DNA of 64,000 bases from Paragonimus skrjabini miyazakii (taxonomy: Eukaryota > Platyhelminthes > Trematoda > Plagiorchiida > Troglotrematidae), in NCBI GenBank assembly GCA_014338405.1, contig JTDE01000446.1, positions 25,650 through 89,649 on the forward strand, written 5' to 3'. Below the pieces are notes generated by a model. That model saw only the letters and a list, made by a program, of their open reading frames with translations, was not told where the DNA came from and ran no database searches. Positions 22,279-34,638 of the stretch are shown here, piece by piece. A program made the translations under genes and the position numbers. Position 1 is the first letter of the stretch; each line of letters begins with the position of its first letter.

Positions 22279-23685
22279 CTGACTTTTCACAGTTGAGTCT
22301 CATCTAAAAACATGGATAAACCGAATCGGTGCTGGCAAGCTATCATAATGCTGAGTTCGAATCCAGGCGATCCAGAGGACAAATCCCAGAGGCAACATCG
22401 AAAGACTGCACATGCGTGGATCAAACACATTCAACGGTATGGAAGTCACACACTGAATCTTGAAAGTTAGCATTCGAAATGTTCTTCGGGTAGTGTGGAA
22501 AGGACCAACTGCTTCGAACGACCACAACAGTCAACCCATTTGTCTTCAGACAAATACTGTGCAACCATTGCCAATATTAAGCTTATATATATATATATAT
22601 ATATGTGATGACGTTTCAAAGAAGGGATTCATAGGCTCCAAACTTCCAAGAACCAATCTATGGTTTATGAAACCCATACAAAGACAAAGCTAGATTGGGA
22701 TCACGAACAGCTTTGAGTATGAGGCGGTCTTATGTGGACTCAGGTTAGCTTGCCTGATGAATAAAGGTCCATCTTGAAATGTCGTCTTGGAAGGGTCCAG
22801 ATTCTGACAGAAAGTGAAAAGGTCTCAGAGAAAAAGCGGATGCGTCCTGTTGTCCAATATAGTGAAGATTGCAACGATATGTGGAAAGCGATCAAGATAA
22901 AGCAAGAGGCAATATGGAACAGAAGTCTTATCGAGGAGATGCATTTCCATATCTGAAACTCTCATTTGAAGCTGGGGGTTCACTAGGATGAGCAACTAGT
23001 TCATGCCGGGCCAAGCTAAAGGGACATGGTGGAGTAATTAACAGTGAAATACGGACTTTTCCTCTTTTCTTGATCAACGTGTTTGCAGGATTAAAATCTC
23101 GCTGAAAAACATCGACGCAACAGACTGTAGCTAATCCTGCGGAATTCATGAAAACCTTGAAGTAATCGGAGGGATAACACGAAAATTAGAGAAGTTAATC
23201 GAAATGCAAGGTGGCAACACACTAGTAGACGTGATGTCCAGTTTTCCAGAAAAGCGTATACGTGTATTTATCCGTAATGTATTCTAGTTGGGGACTTCAT
23301 CCGTTCATGTAAGTGTTTATGAAGGATACTGCATGTGAGCGAAAAGCCTGCAGGAATCAGTTGTTCAACTATAAACCAGTCACAGTTGGGAAACCTCGTG
23401 GTGACGATTTCCACTACCACGGTTGAGAAAGTAAGTTCCAGATTATCTGACAGCTCCAACCCAGAACTGCGCATCTTAGGAGTAGATAGCCCATGTGTTA
23501 TTTACTATCACAAGACATCAGTAAAATCCTTTTTAATCGAAAAATTAACTTAACTGGATAACTCACAGAAGTTCGACGACCTAGAGGTTGTATACGGTAC
23601 TGCATCAAGCGTAACTTCAAGGACCATGATGAATTAACTACTTCCCTAAATATATAAGTTCAGTTCCATGAGGATATGTGGTAGC
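22279..23685. other. Intron B-C sequence between tRNA-like unit and LINE
   Basis: A further B-box-like tgctgagttcgaatccaggc lies at about 22349-22368. The frame at 22774-22956 has no known motif. The LINE 5' region may extend leftwards here but cannot be recognised. Confidence 0.5.
22584..22604. repeat. (TA)n microsatellite
   Basis: An uninterrupted run of about ten ta units. Confidence 0.95.
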
Positions 23686-25600
23686 ACTTCGAAGAACAGA
23701 TCACAACAGAAGTCACCGAGACGATCGGTTTCGAACGCCAGAAACGTCCGGACTGATTCGACGACAACAACGCGGCTATCTCCACTTTGGTAAGTGCGAA
23801 AAATGCAGCGTTCGCTGCCACCACAATGGACACATACACCGAAAACAAGAGAGTGACATTCCGGAGGGCTCATCGTCAACTGGCTGAACGTCTTCGCGGA
23901 ACCAACGACGACTGGTGATGAAAGCAAGGTGAGTGGATGCAGAGCTACGCCGATCACCGACAACACAAGCAGTCCCACGATTTACTCAAGGTGATTTCCA
24001 GTCCATCCGTCCAGTCTACCAAAGCACTGGGTAACGATGACACCCGCTGTTTGTGCACCCAATCAGGAGAAATCATGAAAGTGTGGCGCAAATACTTTGG
24101 TAGCCTACTAAATCCTCCTGTTGCCATTGATTGGGTGACCGTGAACAGCCTGCCGCAACTGGGCATAAAATCTTCACTTATTCTAGCCCCGGATTTGCCA
24201 CAGGTGCAGAGAGCAATTGGACAACCGTGTTATAGGAAGGCTGCAGATGCGGATGGGTTGCCAGGTGAAATCCTGAAGAATGGCGGACTGGCGCTAGAAC
24301 GCGTTTTGCTCCAACTGGTTCATTCCATCTTGGAGCAGGAGGAAATACCACAAGACTTCAAGGATGCTCTTATCGTATCTTTGTTCAAAGGTAAGGGTAG
24401 CAAGCAATGCCTCGACAGCTATCGGGGCACCCGTCTGCTCAGCTGTGCAGGCTAGGTGTTCACAAGAACCCTCTTGAACCGACCGAATGCAGACATTTTG
24501 GAGGCCAACGTTCCCGAGGAGCAGATTGGCGAGTCGCAGTACGATCGACCTGGTGTTTGCTGCCAGACAGCTTCAGACGTGCAGAGAACTCATCAAGGTC
24601 TTCGGTTCCTCGAGCTGTGAGACGATGTGGACGGTTTTCGGTAAGTTTAGATGTCCAGGTAAGAATGTTGCATGTGGGCATGAAAGCGAAGGTACAATCG
24701 TGTGGATCGACCTCTGATGATTTTGACGTTGTCGCTGGCGTAAAGCAGGGTTGTGTCCCAGTACCAACCCTATTTAATTTATATCTAACTGACATCCTAG
24801 CAGTTACTTCTCAGAATTCGGCCGAGGGTGGCTATAAGACGGAATACCGGACGGACGCCTACTGTATATTCTACGCTTCGGTGCCCCAACCCTTACACAC
24901 ACCTAAACCATGTGCATGCTTCTGTTCGCAGATGACAGCGCGTTGTTTGTTCACAGCGAAGACAAACACTGACTGGCTACGGCTTTCGCGACCGCGACAT
25001 CCAAGGTTGGATTGGATATCAACACAAGTAAAACTTTTTTTCTTTCAGCCTTCTCCGGGCGGAGGTGCTCTTCTTGCATCTGCGCCTCAGATTCGCTCCA
25101 AATGGAGATATTGTCGACAGTTGCCTGGACTTCTGCTACTTGGGTAGCAATTTGTCAACGGACCGCAAGTTATGAGCACGCGTAGCGAAGGCTAGTGCTG
25201 TTTTATGACTTCTTGAAAGACGTGTCTGGAAGAACCACAGCCTGAAGATGGCCATTAGGTTCTGTGTCTACCGCTTAATAGTGCTATCTATACTGTTGTA
25301 CGATAGTGAAACTTGGACAGTGTATTAACGGAGCGTGCGCTATCCAAGCCGTTTCAAGTTGCAATATATGAGACGCATCTTGAGTAGTCGGTTGTCGGAC
25401 ATGGTTCCCAACAATGAGGTACGGCGGCGAGCGGACATGGACGGAATAGAATCCATGCTGACGTTGAATCAGTTTCGTTGGCTAAGTCACGTCCGTCAAA
25501 TAGGCGATAACCGTATTCCAAAGCAACTACCATACGAGCAGGTGAAATCAGGTAAGCGAAATCCTGGTGGTCAAAAGCGGAGATACCACGATGTTATCCT
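23686..25600 (+). mobile_element. Non-LTR retrotransposon fragment: endonuclease-RT linker, RT and C-terminus
   Basis: Seen: interrupted frames with typical LINE text. A linker reads FDDNNAAISTLVSAKNAAF (about 23754-23815). The RT core reads EEIPQDFKDALIVSLFKGKG and DSYRGTRLLS. VAGVKQGCVPVPTLFN lies near 24732. The catalytic FADD is at 24925-24936. The C-terminal WLSHVRQIGDNRIPKQL lies near 25475, with GGQKRRYHD at the end. Known: this order belongs to AP-endonuclease-type non-LTR elements that encode RT in ORF2. Several stops and frameshifts (e.g. after LLSCAG at 24455) make it dead. No endonuclease domain is visible upstream, so it is 5'-truncated. It is antisense to the host gene. Confidence 0.85.
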
Positions 25601-25650
25601 GGTGAGTCTTTTGCACTGTAACATTGATTTTAGTTTTCATACTCGTACAC

Positions 25651-25669
25651 ACATACATACATACATACA
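25651..25669. repeat. (CATA)n microsatellite
   Basis: About five acat units directly after the LINE C-terminal frame, possibly part of its 3' tail. Confidence 0.85.
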
Positions 25670-26891
25670 AGTCAGCAGTATTAGCCAGACACGTGTACAA
25701 ATTTACCACCTATAATTGTGTCTCCCAGTGTAACTCATCGCAGTTGCATACACACACCTATTCATGTGGGCTATTAATGGGGAGAGCATGTGGATAAACT
25801 GAAATTAATACGTTCGCACATGTAAGTAGCCCAATGTGTGGTAGATGTAGGAACACCGATAACCTACATGCGCATTTGAATAGAACGCGAATCGATTATT
25901 CACGACGACATAGCAGACGATATTTTTTAGTCAGCTATCATCGTTCTGTGGGAAGGAAACAGATGCAATAACGTGTTGTAGTTAGTATGAGGACTGAAAA
26001 TGAGGTCACATACTTCACGACTTTCACGCGAGTGGAAATACTACAGTCTCCTCGTCAACACTAACTTGAGCAGTCGAAAGTAGATGAACTGGACAGTGCT
26101 TCTGCTCAATGAGCAGAAAAGCTATTTTTATGCATTGGTGGACATTACTCACGGTTGATCACAACCTTGGCAACCAGATATACGCATCTGGCTGGCCTAT
26201 CTCACCTAGAAGTAACAGACTCCAGAGTTGCCTCTACTGGATCTCTGCAACGGTGCTAAATCTCGTCTAGACAGGGAGATGAATTCTTGTTCATAGACTT
26301 TTGAGGAAAATGTGACGACCACTATCTCCGTAACCTCTCCAACTATATGACCGAACTGTCTTTCCTAAACGTTCAGTTACAAGTGAGTGAGCAGTGTTCA
26401 GGTTGCCCGACTGTGCCAAAAGAAGACAATAACCACCTTATTATCTTAATCGTTCTCCATCAGAAAAGCGATGAATTTTCTGCAAGAATTCTACTCATTC
26501 GAAACAGCCATATGATTGGTGTAATGTACATAAATGTTTGTCATACCTGTGGATGTTTTAGAATAAGCTCCAGTTTCAAGTCTGCGGTCGATCCGAACAC
26601 AAACTGGCGATTAGTTAAGAGTATAGTCTTTAAGTGATTGTTTGAATGATAAACAAATGGAGTCTTTAAGCTAAGTTAGAAGAATTGCTTGACTTAATGC
26701 GTGTGAATTGTTCGTTGGTGACAAGCTCGTAGACAATAGCTGTATCTCGCATCATGCATATCTGCTTTGTGATATTATTACAGCCCGAGAAATTGACAGG
26801 GAATTTTTTCAAGCATACTGACACATTTGATGTCAGTGAGAAATAGTGTAGCAGATTTAATAGTTTAAGAGAGAACCAATTATAAAAACCC
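25670..26891. other. Intron B-C sequence, nothing recognised
   Basis: The 96-codon frame at 26347-26637 shows no motif and no good splice borders. Confidence 0.55.
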
Positions 26892-26950
26892 AGGCTTTGG
26901 CGGGACTCAAACCAGTAACAGGTATGACAATCTCTTAACGCGGCGAACCA
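26892..26950 (-). repeat. Degenerate copy of the 21.85-kb tRNA-like unit
   Basis: On the minus strand the sequence reads ttcgccgcgttaagagattg, then actggtttgagtcccgcc, then aaagcc. It lines up with the cgcgttgaggcatgg and ctggttcgaatccagccg blocks of the tRNA-like repeat. Confidence 0.55.
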
Positions 26951-27084
26951 GGCTTAGAGTTCACAACTTTCACGTATACACTCAATTACTCACCTATTCT
27001 ACTGTATCCTACGAAATCCACTAGATGATCCGGAGATTGAACTCCTCTGACAGGATTTCCTAAATAGTTACCACTGGGCTCCAA

Positions 27085-27391
27085 AAATGTCATTGGTGGG
27101 CCTTGAAAACTTGTTACACTTGCGCAGACTTAGGTGGTTAGGTCATGTGCTAAGGATGCCAGCTAGTCGTTTGCCACACCGAGCACCGTTTGCCGACGCT
27201 GCGGCCGATTGGCGCAAGGTGCGGGGTGGACAGATAATGATCGGTGTAGACAAACGAAATCGTTCACGAAGGGGTTGGTCACTGTAGATCGGGTTCATCT
27301 CCCTGGCTGGGGCTCTCACGACTCACAAAGTCGGTGGCTGGAGAGGTCGCGAGAAATATGGAGATGTTCAGAGTGCTCCATCAGTGTATAA
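27085..27391 (+). mobile_element. LINE 3' fragment (C-terminal region of ORF2)
   Basis: The frame at 27087-27287 reads LHLRRLRWLGHVLRMPASRL and HRAPFADAAADWRKVRGGQ. It is the same C-terminal peptide as in the longer element at 27.9-28.7 kb. The frame then shifts, and the remainder (VDRVHLPGWG) lies in the frame open at 27209-27391. Only the tail of the element remains. Confidence 0.85.
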
Positions 27392-27889
27392 GATAACAAC
27401 CAATATCTGTCCCCAGAAAATATATCGAGGCAATAGTGTTTGACGGAAATGGAAGACCTGACCAAATAACCATAACCAACAAAGAAACAAAGGAAGTCTG
27501 CGATGAATCCAAGGGTGGACTAGAAACTTCGATACAACAGAAATCAACCTGACTGGTTGGTGATCAGATTACAGTTACAGCGACCACCAGCGAGGACGTG
27601 GATGCTTCCTCATCCAAGAGTGTCTGATGAATTTCAATCTACCAGATAAAAACGCAAGGTCAAAGAACAGTAACTCACCTCTTCCTGCAATATCAGTAAA
27701 CGCAATACTGTAGTCTATCGAATGTCTGCACTGCCACCCTGACATATGCTCATAGGTCGTGAGATCTGTTTCTTAGAGTGCACAGAGCCGAAAAGAGAGA
27801 AAAACGACCGTCCACCACTTCGTCAGTGACCCCTAGAACCAATTGCTTGTACAAATAGAAGAATGGCTAACCTTGTGTCCTTGTGCACA

Positions 27890-29010
27890 AGGTGTTGCTG
27901 TGTGACAATTTTCAAACGACACAAACAACACTAAATGCCATTTCGCGATCTGCTAAGTACTTCGGAATGCGCTTTGCAGCCTCAAAATGCTAAGTGCTTC
28001 TGCAAGATTACTGTGATTATGTAGATTTAATGTTAGATAATGAAGTCATGGAGGCTGTTAACCGGCTTGTATATCTGGAAAGCTGCATTAGCGACAGTGG
28101 TGGAGGTGTAGGGAATGAAATAGATGCGCGTATTTCCAATGCTAGGACGGTGTTCGCTAATATGAGACACCTATGGCGACAGAGAGGTATTTCTCAGAAA
28201 CTTAAGGGTCGCGTATATCAGACAACAGTGAGAGCTGTATTACTTTACGACAGCAAAACATGATTGCTCAGAGTAGAGGACGTGAACCGCCTCCAGATAT
28301 TCGACCATCGATGTCTGCGTTCAGGCGCTCGTATCGGGTTGCACCAGCGAGTAGGCAATGCGGAAGTTGGGAAGCACGTGTTTGGCACTGATTGTCAAAC
28401 GAGTTCTTCTGTTCAGTCACCAAATTTGCACAGACTTAGACGGTTACGTCATGTATCAAGGATGCCAGCTAGTCGTTTGCCACACCGAGCACTGTTTGCC
28501 GACGCTGCGGCCGACTCACGCAAAGTGCGAGGTGGACAGACGATGACCTGGCGCAGAGAAATGAGGTCGTTCACGAAGGGGTTGGTCACTGTAGATCGGG
28601 TTCGTCTTCCGGGCTGGAGCCCTCGAGACCCACCGAGTAGGTGGCTTGAGACACTAGGTGATATGGCGGCTAACCGAGCTCAGTGGCGTGTGTGCTGTCG
28701 TTGTTTGGCCGAGTTGTCTGCGAAATAAGTGCATTTACTGACGCGGGGCAGCGAAAGCCGTAAGGAAGCTGTCTTGCTGCTGACGCTTTGCTTTCATTAA
28801 CAGCTTGGTTGTTTGTTTGTAGGGTGTAGATGCCTTGATGTTGTACGTTTGAATATAGACGTAGCTATTTTTAGTAGTTAGGTCCCCCTCCCCTCCTCTT
28901 CTCTTTTCTTCTCTCTTCCTATATAGGGTTTTTTCCTTCGTCGTTGTGTGACAGTTAGGCATCAGTGGGAACCACTGATGTATTGCCGTCTATGATGATG
29001 TTGATGACGA
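27890..29010 (+). mobile_element. LINE 3' part: RT end, C-terminal domain and 3' UTR
   Basis: Seen: text just downstream of the RT catalytic box (AKYFGMRFAASKC), then VYLESCISDSGG, RISNARTVFANMRHLWRQRG and LKGRVYQTTVRAVLLYDSKT. A TGA at 28261-28263 stands where the family has Trp. The same frame continues from 28264 to CLAELSAK at a natural-looking stop (28726-28728). A 3' UTR of about 280 bp with gatgatgttgatgacg at its end follows. The element is 5'-truncated. Its 3' end is repeated in inverted orientation at 29470-29925. Confidence 0.88.
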
Positions 29011-29469
29011 ATGAGCAGCATGAAATATCTGCTAATTTAGAAGAGACTGAAGTATGTGGTAGTGCACTCACTGGATAAAACTATGCTGCTTTTGTTGCGC
29101 GGTCGAGCTTAGCCGAGGTCCACATTTCTTGCCATTAGGCCTCTCCTACATCAACGAGAGTTCCAACCATATATTCAACAGAATCGTAAAAAAACTGAAA
29201 GTAAACGTTAAGACTTGGCTTTTTAAAGACAGGTAGAGATTAAAAAACACAGGCTGATAGGTAAATGTGGTCCCGGTCAAAACGAATGAGCCCGAAGTGG
29301 CTCAATGTGTTAGACTGAAATAAGTAACAACCGCAGTACGACAATGTCTTAAAATGTCCATGTGCAGCTAAGACCAAGTCATATCTGGGATCGCCCGTTG
29401 AAATGCTTTTAAACGTCATGCACTCCTATAGCTTCTGTGCAGAAGAAGCATTAATCGTTGCCTAGTATT

Positions 29470-29925
29470 GGCGAAAACCTTCATCATAGACAGTAATGCA
29501 CCAGTCGTTCCCGTTGATGCTTAACCGGCATGCAACCATGCAGAAGAAAAACGGACCCATGCCAGAAAGAAGAAAGCAACAGGATGGGAGAGAAGGAGAC
29601 CTAACCACTAAAAATAGCTGTGTCTATATTTAAACACTCAACAGTGGGGTGCCTGCATCTTGCAAAACAAACAACCGAGCTGTAAGTGAAGATAAGACGT
29701 CATCAACTGCCCCGCGTCATTAAATGCACTCACTTCGCAGACAACTCGGCCAAACAATGACAACATTCACGCCACCATCTCACCTAATGTCTCAAGCCAC
29801 CGACTCTTGGAGTCGCAAGGCCCCGAGACCGGGAGAAAAACCCGATTTACAGTGGTCAACCCCTTCGTGAACGACTTCATTTATCTGCACCAGGTCATCA
29901 TTTGTCTACTTTACGCCAGTCAGCC
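29470..29925 (-). mobile_element. LINE 3' end, inverted relative to the 27.9-kb copy
   Basis: The reverse complement carries the coding end of the same element. It reads ttcacgaaggggttgaccac and tttggccgagttgtctgcga, then the UTR landmarks gacgcggggcag, ctcggttgtttgttttgc and agctatttttagtggttagg. It ends near tctatgatgaaggtt. Divergence from 28.5-29.0 kb is substantial, so these are independent insertions and not a recent inverted duplication. Confidence 0.8.
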
Positions 29926-30997
29926 ACGGCAACAGCAAAGAGTGTTCGATGTGGCAGACGTTTATTTGGCATCCTTAACACATGGCCTAACCATCCAAGT
30001 TTGTGTAAATGTAACGACTAAATGAAAGAACTTGCCTGCTGGTGAACCAAACACCTGCTTTCTAACCTCTTCGTCGCCTACTCATTGGTGTCATCCAATG
30101 CGAACGATCGAACACGGACTTTGACGGTTAAATCCCCGAATAAGGTTTACGTTTACCCTGAGTGGCCTAGTTCCGTAGCCGTGAATTAATACAGCCCGCA
30201 ACCTTTAAGCATCAGAGAGATGTCTCTATTGTTAGAGATATCCTAGATTAGCGAATACCCCCCACTAGCTTTAGGGATAGGCATTCCTATTTCATTTCCT
30301 ACACTTCTGCTGACGCTATTGACACAGCTTCCCAAGTATACAAAATAATGTTCACTCGAGCAAGAACACAAAAGTCAATGCCTAGTGTTATGGCCATAAT
30401 GATATACCGTCAACTACTCATCTAAATAGAGTTGTAGGCACCAAAATTCGAAGTTCTGGATTAAAGCGCAAGATTAATCGAACACCACTCAGCGGACTCA
30501 CAAACAACTCACTGATCATCGTCGACGATATTTACGAGGGATGGCGTATAGACTGGCTCGTGGATCAAAATCCATTTCTGGTGGGATTTGGACAGGTATA
30601 TTCGTCCTCATCATAAGCACCTTCGATAAGTCTGACCACTATCGCTCACGCCCTTTTTGAAGAATTATGGTTTGGGTCACATGAAAAAGTGTATGAATCG
30701 ACGCATAGCCTATCGGCTCTCAGCAAACTGCAAAGCTTGTGCTTCAGTCCGCTTTGTCTTTCTAACCTGGTTACTAAATGAAGGGCCTCCAATTTGGCTC
30801 CTTAAATCAAGCTCATTTTTTGATCTTGGCAGCATCACAACCGAGTAGTTTGTACACGAGTTGATGCGTTATGAGTAACTTGAAAGCGGAGACTGTGGTT
30901 TGTTTATAGGGACTCAGATTTCCATTGGCAACCGAGTCATAGATCGGTTAGGTGAACATTTCTAGGCTGACAAAAGCGAGATACTACAGTTCGAGGA
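29926..30997. other. Intron B-C sequence, nothing recognised
   Basis: No element was recognised between the inverted LINE end and the tRNA-like fragment before exon B. Confidence 0.55.
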
Positions 30998-31058
30998 AAT
31001 TCGGAATCGAACTCTGAGGCCTAAACAATATTTTGACCACTATAACCATCACTAAGCC
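30998..31058 (-). repeat. tRNA-like SINE fragment
   Basis: The minus strand reads ggcttagtgatggttatagt, then gcctcagagttcgattccga. This has A-box-like and B-box-like motifs at tRNA spacing, but no clean acceptor stem. Confidence 0.4.
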
Positions 31059-31167
31059 AACATGGGCTTGTGCAATTTAGTATGAATTGAGCAGCTAAGC
31101 GGAAGTCTGCATTCACTGAGCTCAGATTCGGGTCAACAGAGACAGAAACAAAATCACATGTATTTAC

Positions 31168-31361
31168 CTGGCGAGTCTCTCATCTTGCTTCAGTTCAATT
31201 TCATGCAGTTCCTTCTCAATTGCTTCCATTCGAGCATGAACTTGATCCAGCTCCTCATTCGCGTCCAGCAACGAAGCGTCTAAGCGTTCCGCCTGCTCTT
31301 CGTAGATGCCCAAGAAGCGATGCAAAGTGTCAATGTTTCGCGGGTCGTACGGATTGATGAC
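31168..31361 (-). CDS. DUF4139-family protein, exon B (coiled coil)
   Basis: Seen: a 194-bp exon with textbook borders, a pyrimidine-rich acceptor ctctctcccatcag and donor CGCCAG|gtaaat. It starts in phase 0 with VINPYDPRNIDTLHRFL and ends after two bases of an Arg codon. The body (EEQAERLDASLLDANEEL, then MEAIEKELHEIELKQDE) has a regular heptad pattern and should be a coiled coil. Known: proteins of the F37C4.5 family carry such a coiled coil between the DUF4140 and DUF4139 domains. The LxxFLxxYxE motif at its start is typical, because the chain turns back on itself there. A LINE inserted about 124 bp upstream of the acceptor has not touched the splice site. Confidence 0.92.
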
Positions 31362-31484
31362 CTGATGGGAGAGAGCAGTGATATAACCGTGAACAACAAG
31401 AGCATAAACTGACTGTGAGTTTCACTGTTGAAGATTGTTGCCTGGGACTTATCACCATTCAAAAAGTAGCAAAGTGCAATCTAC

Positions 31485-32875
31485 AACATCATCATCAACA
31501 TCAGAGCAGCCATAAGCCTGACCGGAAGGTGCTGTGGCTCGGGCCACCGCTCACCACATCAGTGACGTGGAGTATCCTAGAAAAAACGTTACTTAGAAGG
31601 TTGAAAATTAATAAAAGGAGACTAAACGGAAGAACCAGAAATGGTGTGGCTGCAGGTACATTGACTGCGACACACCGCCATCTCGGATAGTGACAAAACT
31701 GAACAAGGGGGAAATCGGACACCCTTGATGAACAAAATTAGAAATGATGAACACCCGAGAAAGTTGTCTATAAACTCTTGCCCTGCCTACAAAATGAGCA
31801 CACAATGGTCCCAACAGATTCACGTGTTCCTCTGGTACTCCTTCGCGGAGAAGACAGTTCCAGATAATCCAATCGAATCGGGTGCCTATATGAGTGCCTA
31901 TGCTCCAAGATTCGTCGCAGGGTAAAATGTGAACAACGTACCCTCGACCGGATCGGAATCCTGCCTGTTCTTCGCGTGCCTGACTTTCTCTGGGCTTAGT
32001 TGGCCGACGTTAAATGAGGTCAGTGAATAACTTGGACACAACAAACACTAGGCTGATCCTTCTGTAGTTGTCACATAGACTTCGGGCTCTTTTTTTAAAA
32101 CGGAAATTACTGTTGATAGACACCAATCAGGAGGCACCCCACCAGTTTCCCAGATCGTCTGAGGAGTTTCTTCAGTTCTGATATCAACCTCTCACCACTA
32201 TCCTTGAAAAGAGAAGGAGGCAAGAGGGCTGGATCAGGAGCTTTGTTAAGTTTCAATAACTTGAGCTCCAGGGCCACTTCTGATTCCGACGGAGGGCCAT
32301 CTGGAACACAATAACTGACCATTAGGGTCCTGTCGTCCACATAGTCTGGTTGAGGCCAGCTGAACTGTTCCTCAAAATGTTTAGCCCACCTGTCAGGTCG
32401 GCGCGACCGATTGATGGTAAGTGAACCATCTTTTTCGCATATGATCCCCGTTACACCGACTTGACGACTAGTACAACCACAGATTACGGAAAAAAGCCTA
32501 CTGCTATTCCCAGATAAAAAGGCTGCTTCTATCTCTTTTGACTGTTCGATCAAGTGGTGCTCACGGTCTTTGCGCAAGCTTTTAGTCAGCTTGCGTTTAA
32601 GTTCTCGACGGTCGTCGTCATATTCAGAATCAGGTCGAATCGAGCGACGCTTGTTCATGAAGTTTATCAACGTCACAGAAATACAGTTGTCACAATTGAA
32701 CAGCTCCTTCGGAACATGCTTCTTCACAGCATGCTTTCATAACTGCTGTGATTTGTTCCCAGTGTTTGTCAGAATCACTCGCCTGACACGAACTGGGCAG
32801 CATGTTCATCAATGCTTTGTAGTAACCGTTCTCCACACTCTTCTCGCTCGAATGCCAGTTAAGTATCTGCATTTA
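31485..32875 (-). mobile_element. LINE, linker to 3' end, with internal deletion
   Basis: Seen on the minus strand: the endonuclease-RT linker (KHWEQITAVMKACCEEACSE, 32690-32872). A long pre-RT frame follows (32107-32727; e.g. WAKHFEEQFSWPQPDYVDD, ELKLLKLNKAPDP). Broken frames with RT text (EEQAGFRSGRG, then HQGCPISPLFSF at about 31720) come next. Right after that RT motif the sequence jumps to the 3' end shared with 52.6-52.8 kb (catctcggatag). About 0.88 kb present in the relative at 52801-53677 is missing. The tail is rich in catcat. It lies in the same orientation as the host gene, about 124 bp upstream of the exon B acceptor. Confidence 0.82.
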
Positions 32876-34638
32876 CGAGAGTATGTCCTCTGGGTAAATG
32901 ACAAAACAAAACACAATCTAAAACAGTCCCAAAGAAAGACCATCCTCGGAGATAATCATTAGTCGGAGAGAGCCAAACACTTTATTGCATTACGGAGAAA
33001 TCACGCATTGTTGTCTGTTGATATTTTACTTCGTGTAGCCCGAGCGTATTAGACTCTTATGGAAATTTATCGATCCCGGAAGAAGGCCTTCACATAAATG
33101 CAGTACATAGTAGAATCATGATTGAAGGCTTTTATCTGACTCGATTATCTGGATTACTTCATTTAGGCTGGAGTCCTCAACATCGAATTCCCCACCTGAT
33201 TCTTCTGGCACTCCACTTCTACCAAGCAACATATTCTCTGCTGGCCTGGATGTTATTCGAAATTAAGCCAATTACCCATCGGGATGTACTTTCTAGATCT
33301 TTCCTATGTTTTCACTCTTATTAAGGACGAACTGGTAATTATTTGCTAATGTTGCTGAAGAGCTTGATGCATCCAAGCCACACTCCCCCAAAACCCGCCG
33401 CTATGATAACAGTGTCTGATGTACTCAGCCAAAAGTGTATAATCAAACAAATTGCGTCCGAAATGTCTACCTAAAATATTAGTGTTAACAACAGACATAA
33501 ATATCAACCTCTTTACTTTTCTACTACAAATTTCCATAGACGCTATGCAGAGTGTAGTCCTAAAAAAAATATTTTCCGTATATTGCTGTGAACATCCGTA
33601 TAATGCGAGTATCTAGAGATTGCAATTGAGATGTTGTGTTTGGAAACAAATAAATACGTTATAGAGACAGTATCTGTGTGGGAGGTATAGTTGTCTAACA
33701 GCATCAAAATCTTCTGTCGCTCTTTTTTCGCCCTTTTGTTGAGGTTTTTCGATCAAACGGGGAATATTTCGCGCTCGCTCAACACCTTGCTATTCACATA
33801 ATTTTGTACGCCATGCAGTGCACGATCGTTAACCTTGAAGCAACAGAAATGTGCACTTTTCTGATCATCATAGGTTCCCGTTTCATGCATGTAGCACAAC
33901 TGGACGGCAGTGTTGTCAGTCCATGACGCTGATCGTTTTATGTAAGTAAATTCCTGTTTGACAATGGTCGGTAGAACAAAAATACAACCGTTCTATTTGT
34001 CTGTTGTTGTCAAGTATGTGTGTGTGACCGTTTGTGGGGAAATCAAATCGAACTGAACACCACTCTGCTCCAGCTCCTGTTTTTCCCATCACGTCGTCTG
34101 CGGCGCTTCGGTAACCACAGTGGAGCGTGTTTGCAAGCGCGAGTGAAACATTTTTGGACAATCGTTACTAGGACACTAAACGGCGATTATCATATTCAAA
34201 TCCTACTGATCGGGTAGTCTGTGTACGAAGGTGGCTTTCATAGGAGGTGCTCTCATCTACTATAACAGTAGTCATTTTAAGAGATGAGAATACACTCCGA
34301 TCCGTCTAACACATAACCCTTAAAATTTGGCACTGCTTGGAATGTTCCTACTTTAAGATTTTCCCGACCCAATTCTATTTATTTCTTGATTTCTTAAAAT
34401 GTAGCACCGTGAAAAGTGACATATCTCAAAATGTTCCCACCCTCGCTGACGCCGGTTTCCTACATTTTTTATGCGTGGACACTGTAAGCTGCTCGGATTG
34501 GGCATCCAAATTTGTAGTCGCTCAGTTATTGGTTGCTTTTGTGGCGCCACGTGGTATCGAAGGTTGAATGAGCATGCAACACTGGAAACTACCCAAAGTT
34601 GACTGGACAGATGCAGCTTAACTTGTGACCTATTACAA
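32876..34638. other. Intron A-B sequence, nothing recognised
   Basis: Upstream of the LINE no endonuclease domain is visible. The region appears to be unique intron. Confidence 0.5.

Noticed and set aside
21889..22296. ORFs reading VAGSNPAEAL around the gap
   Set aside because: They are translations of the tRNA-like unit and of N runs.
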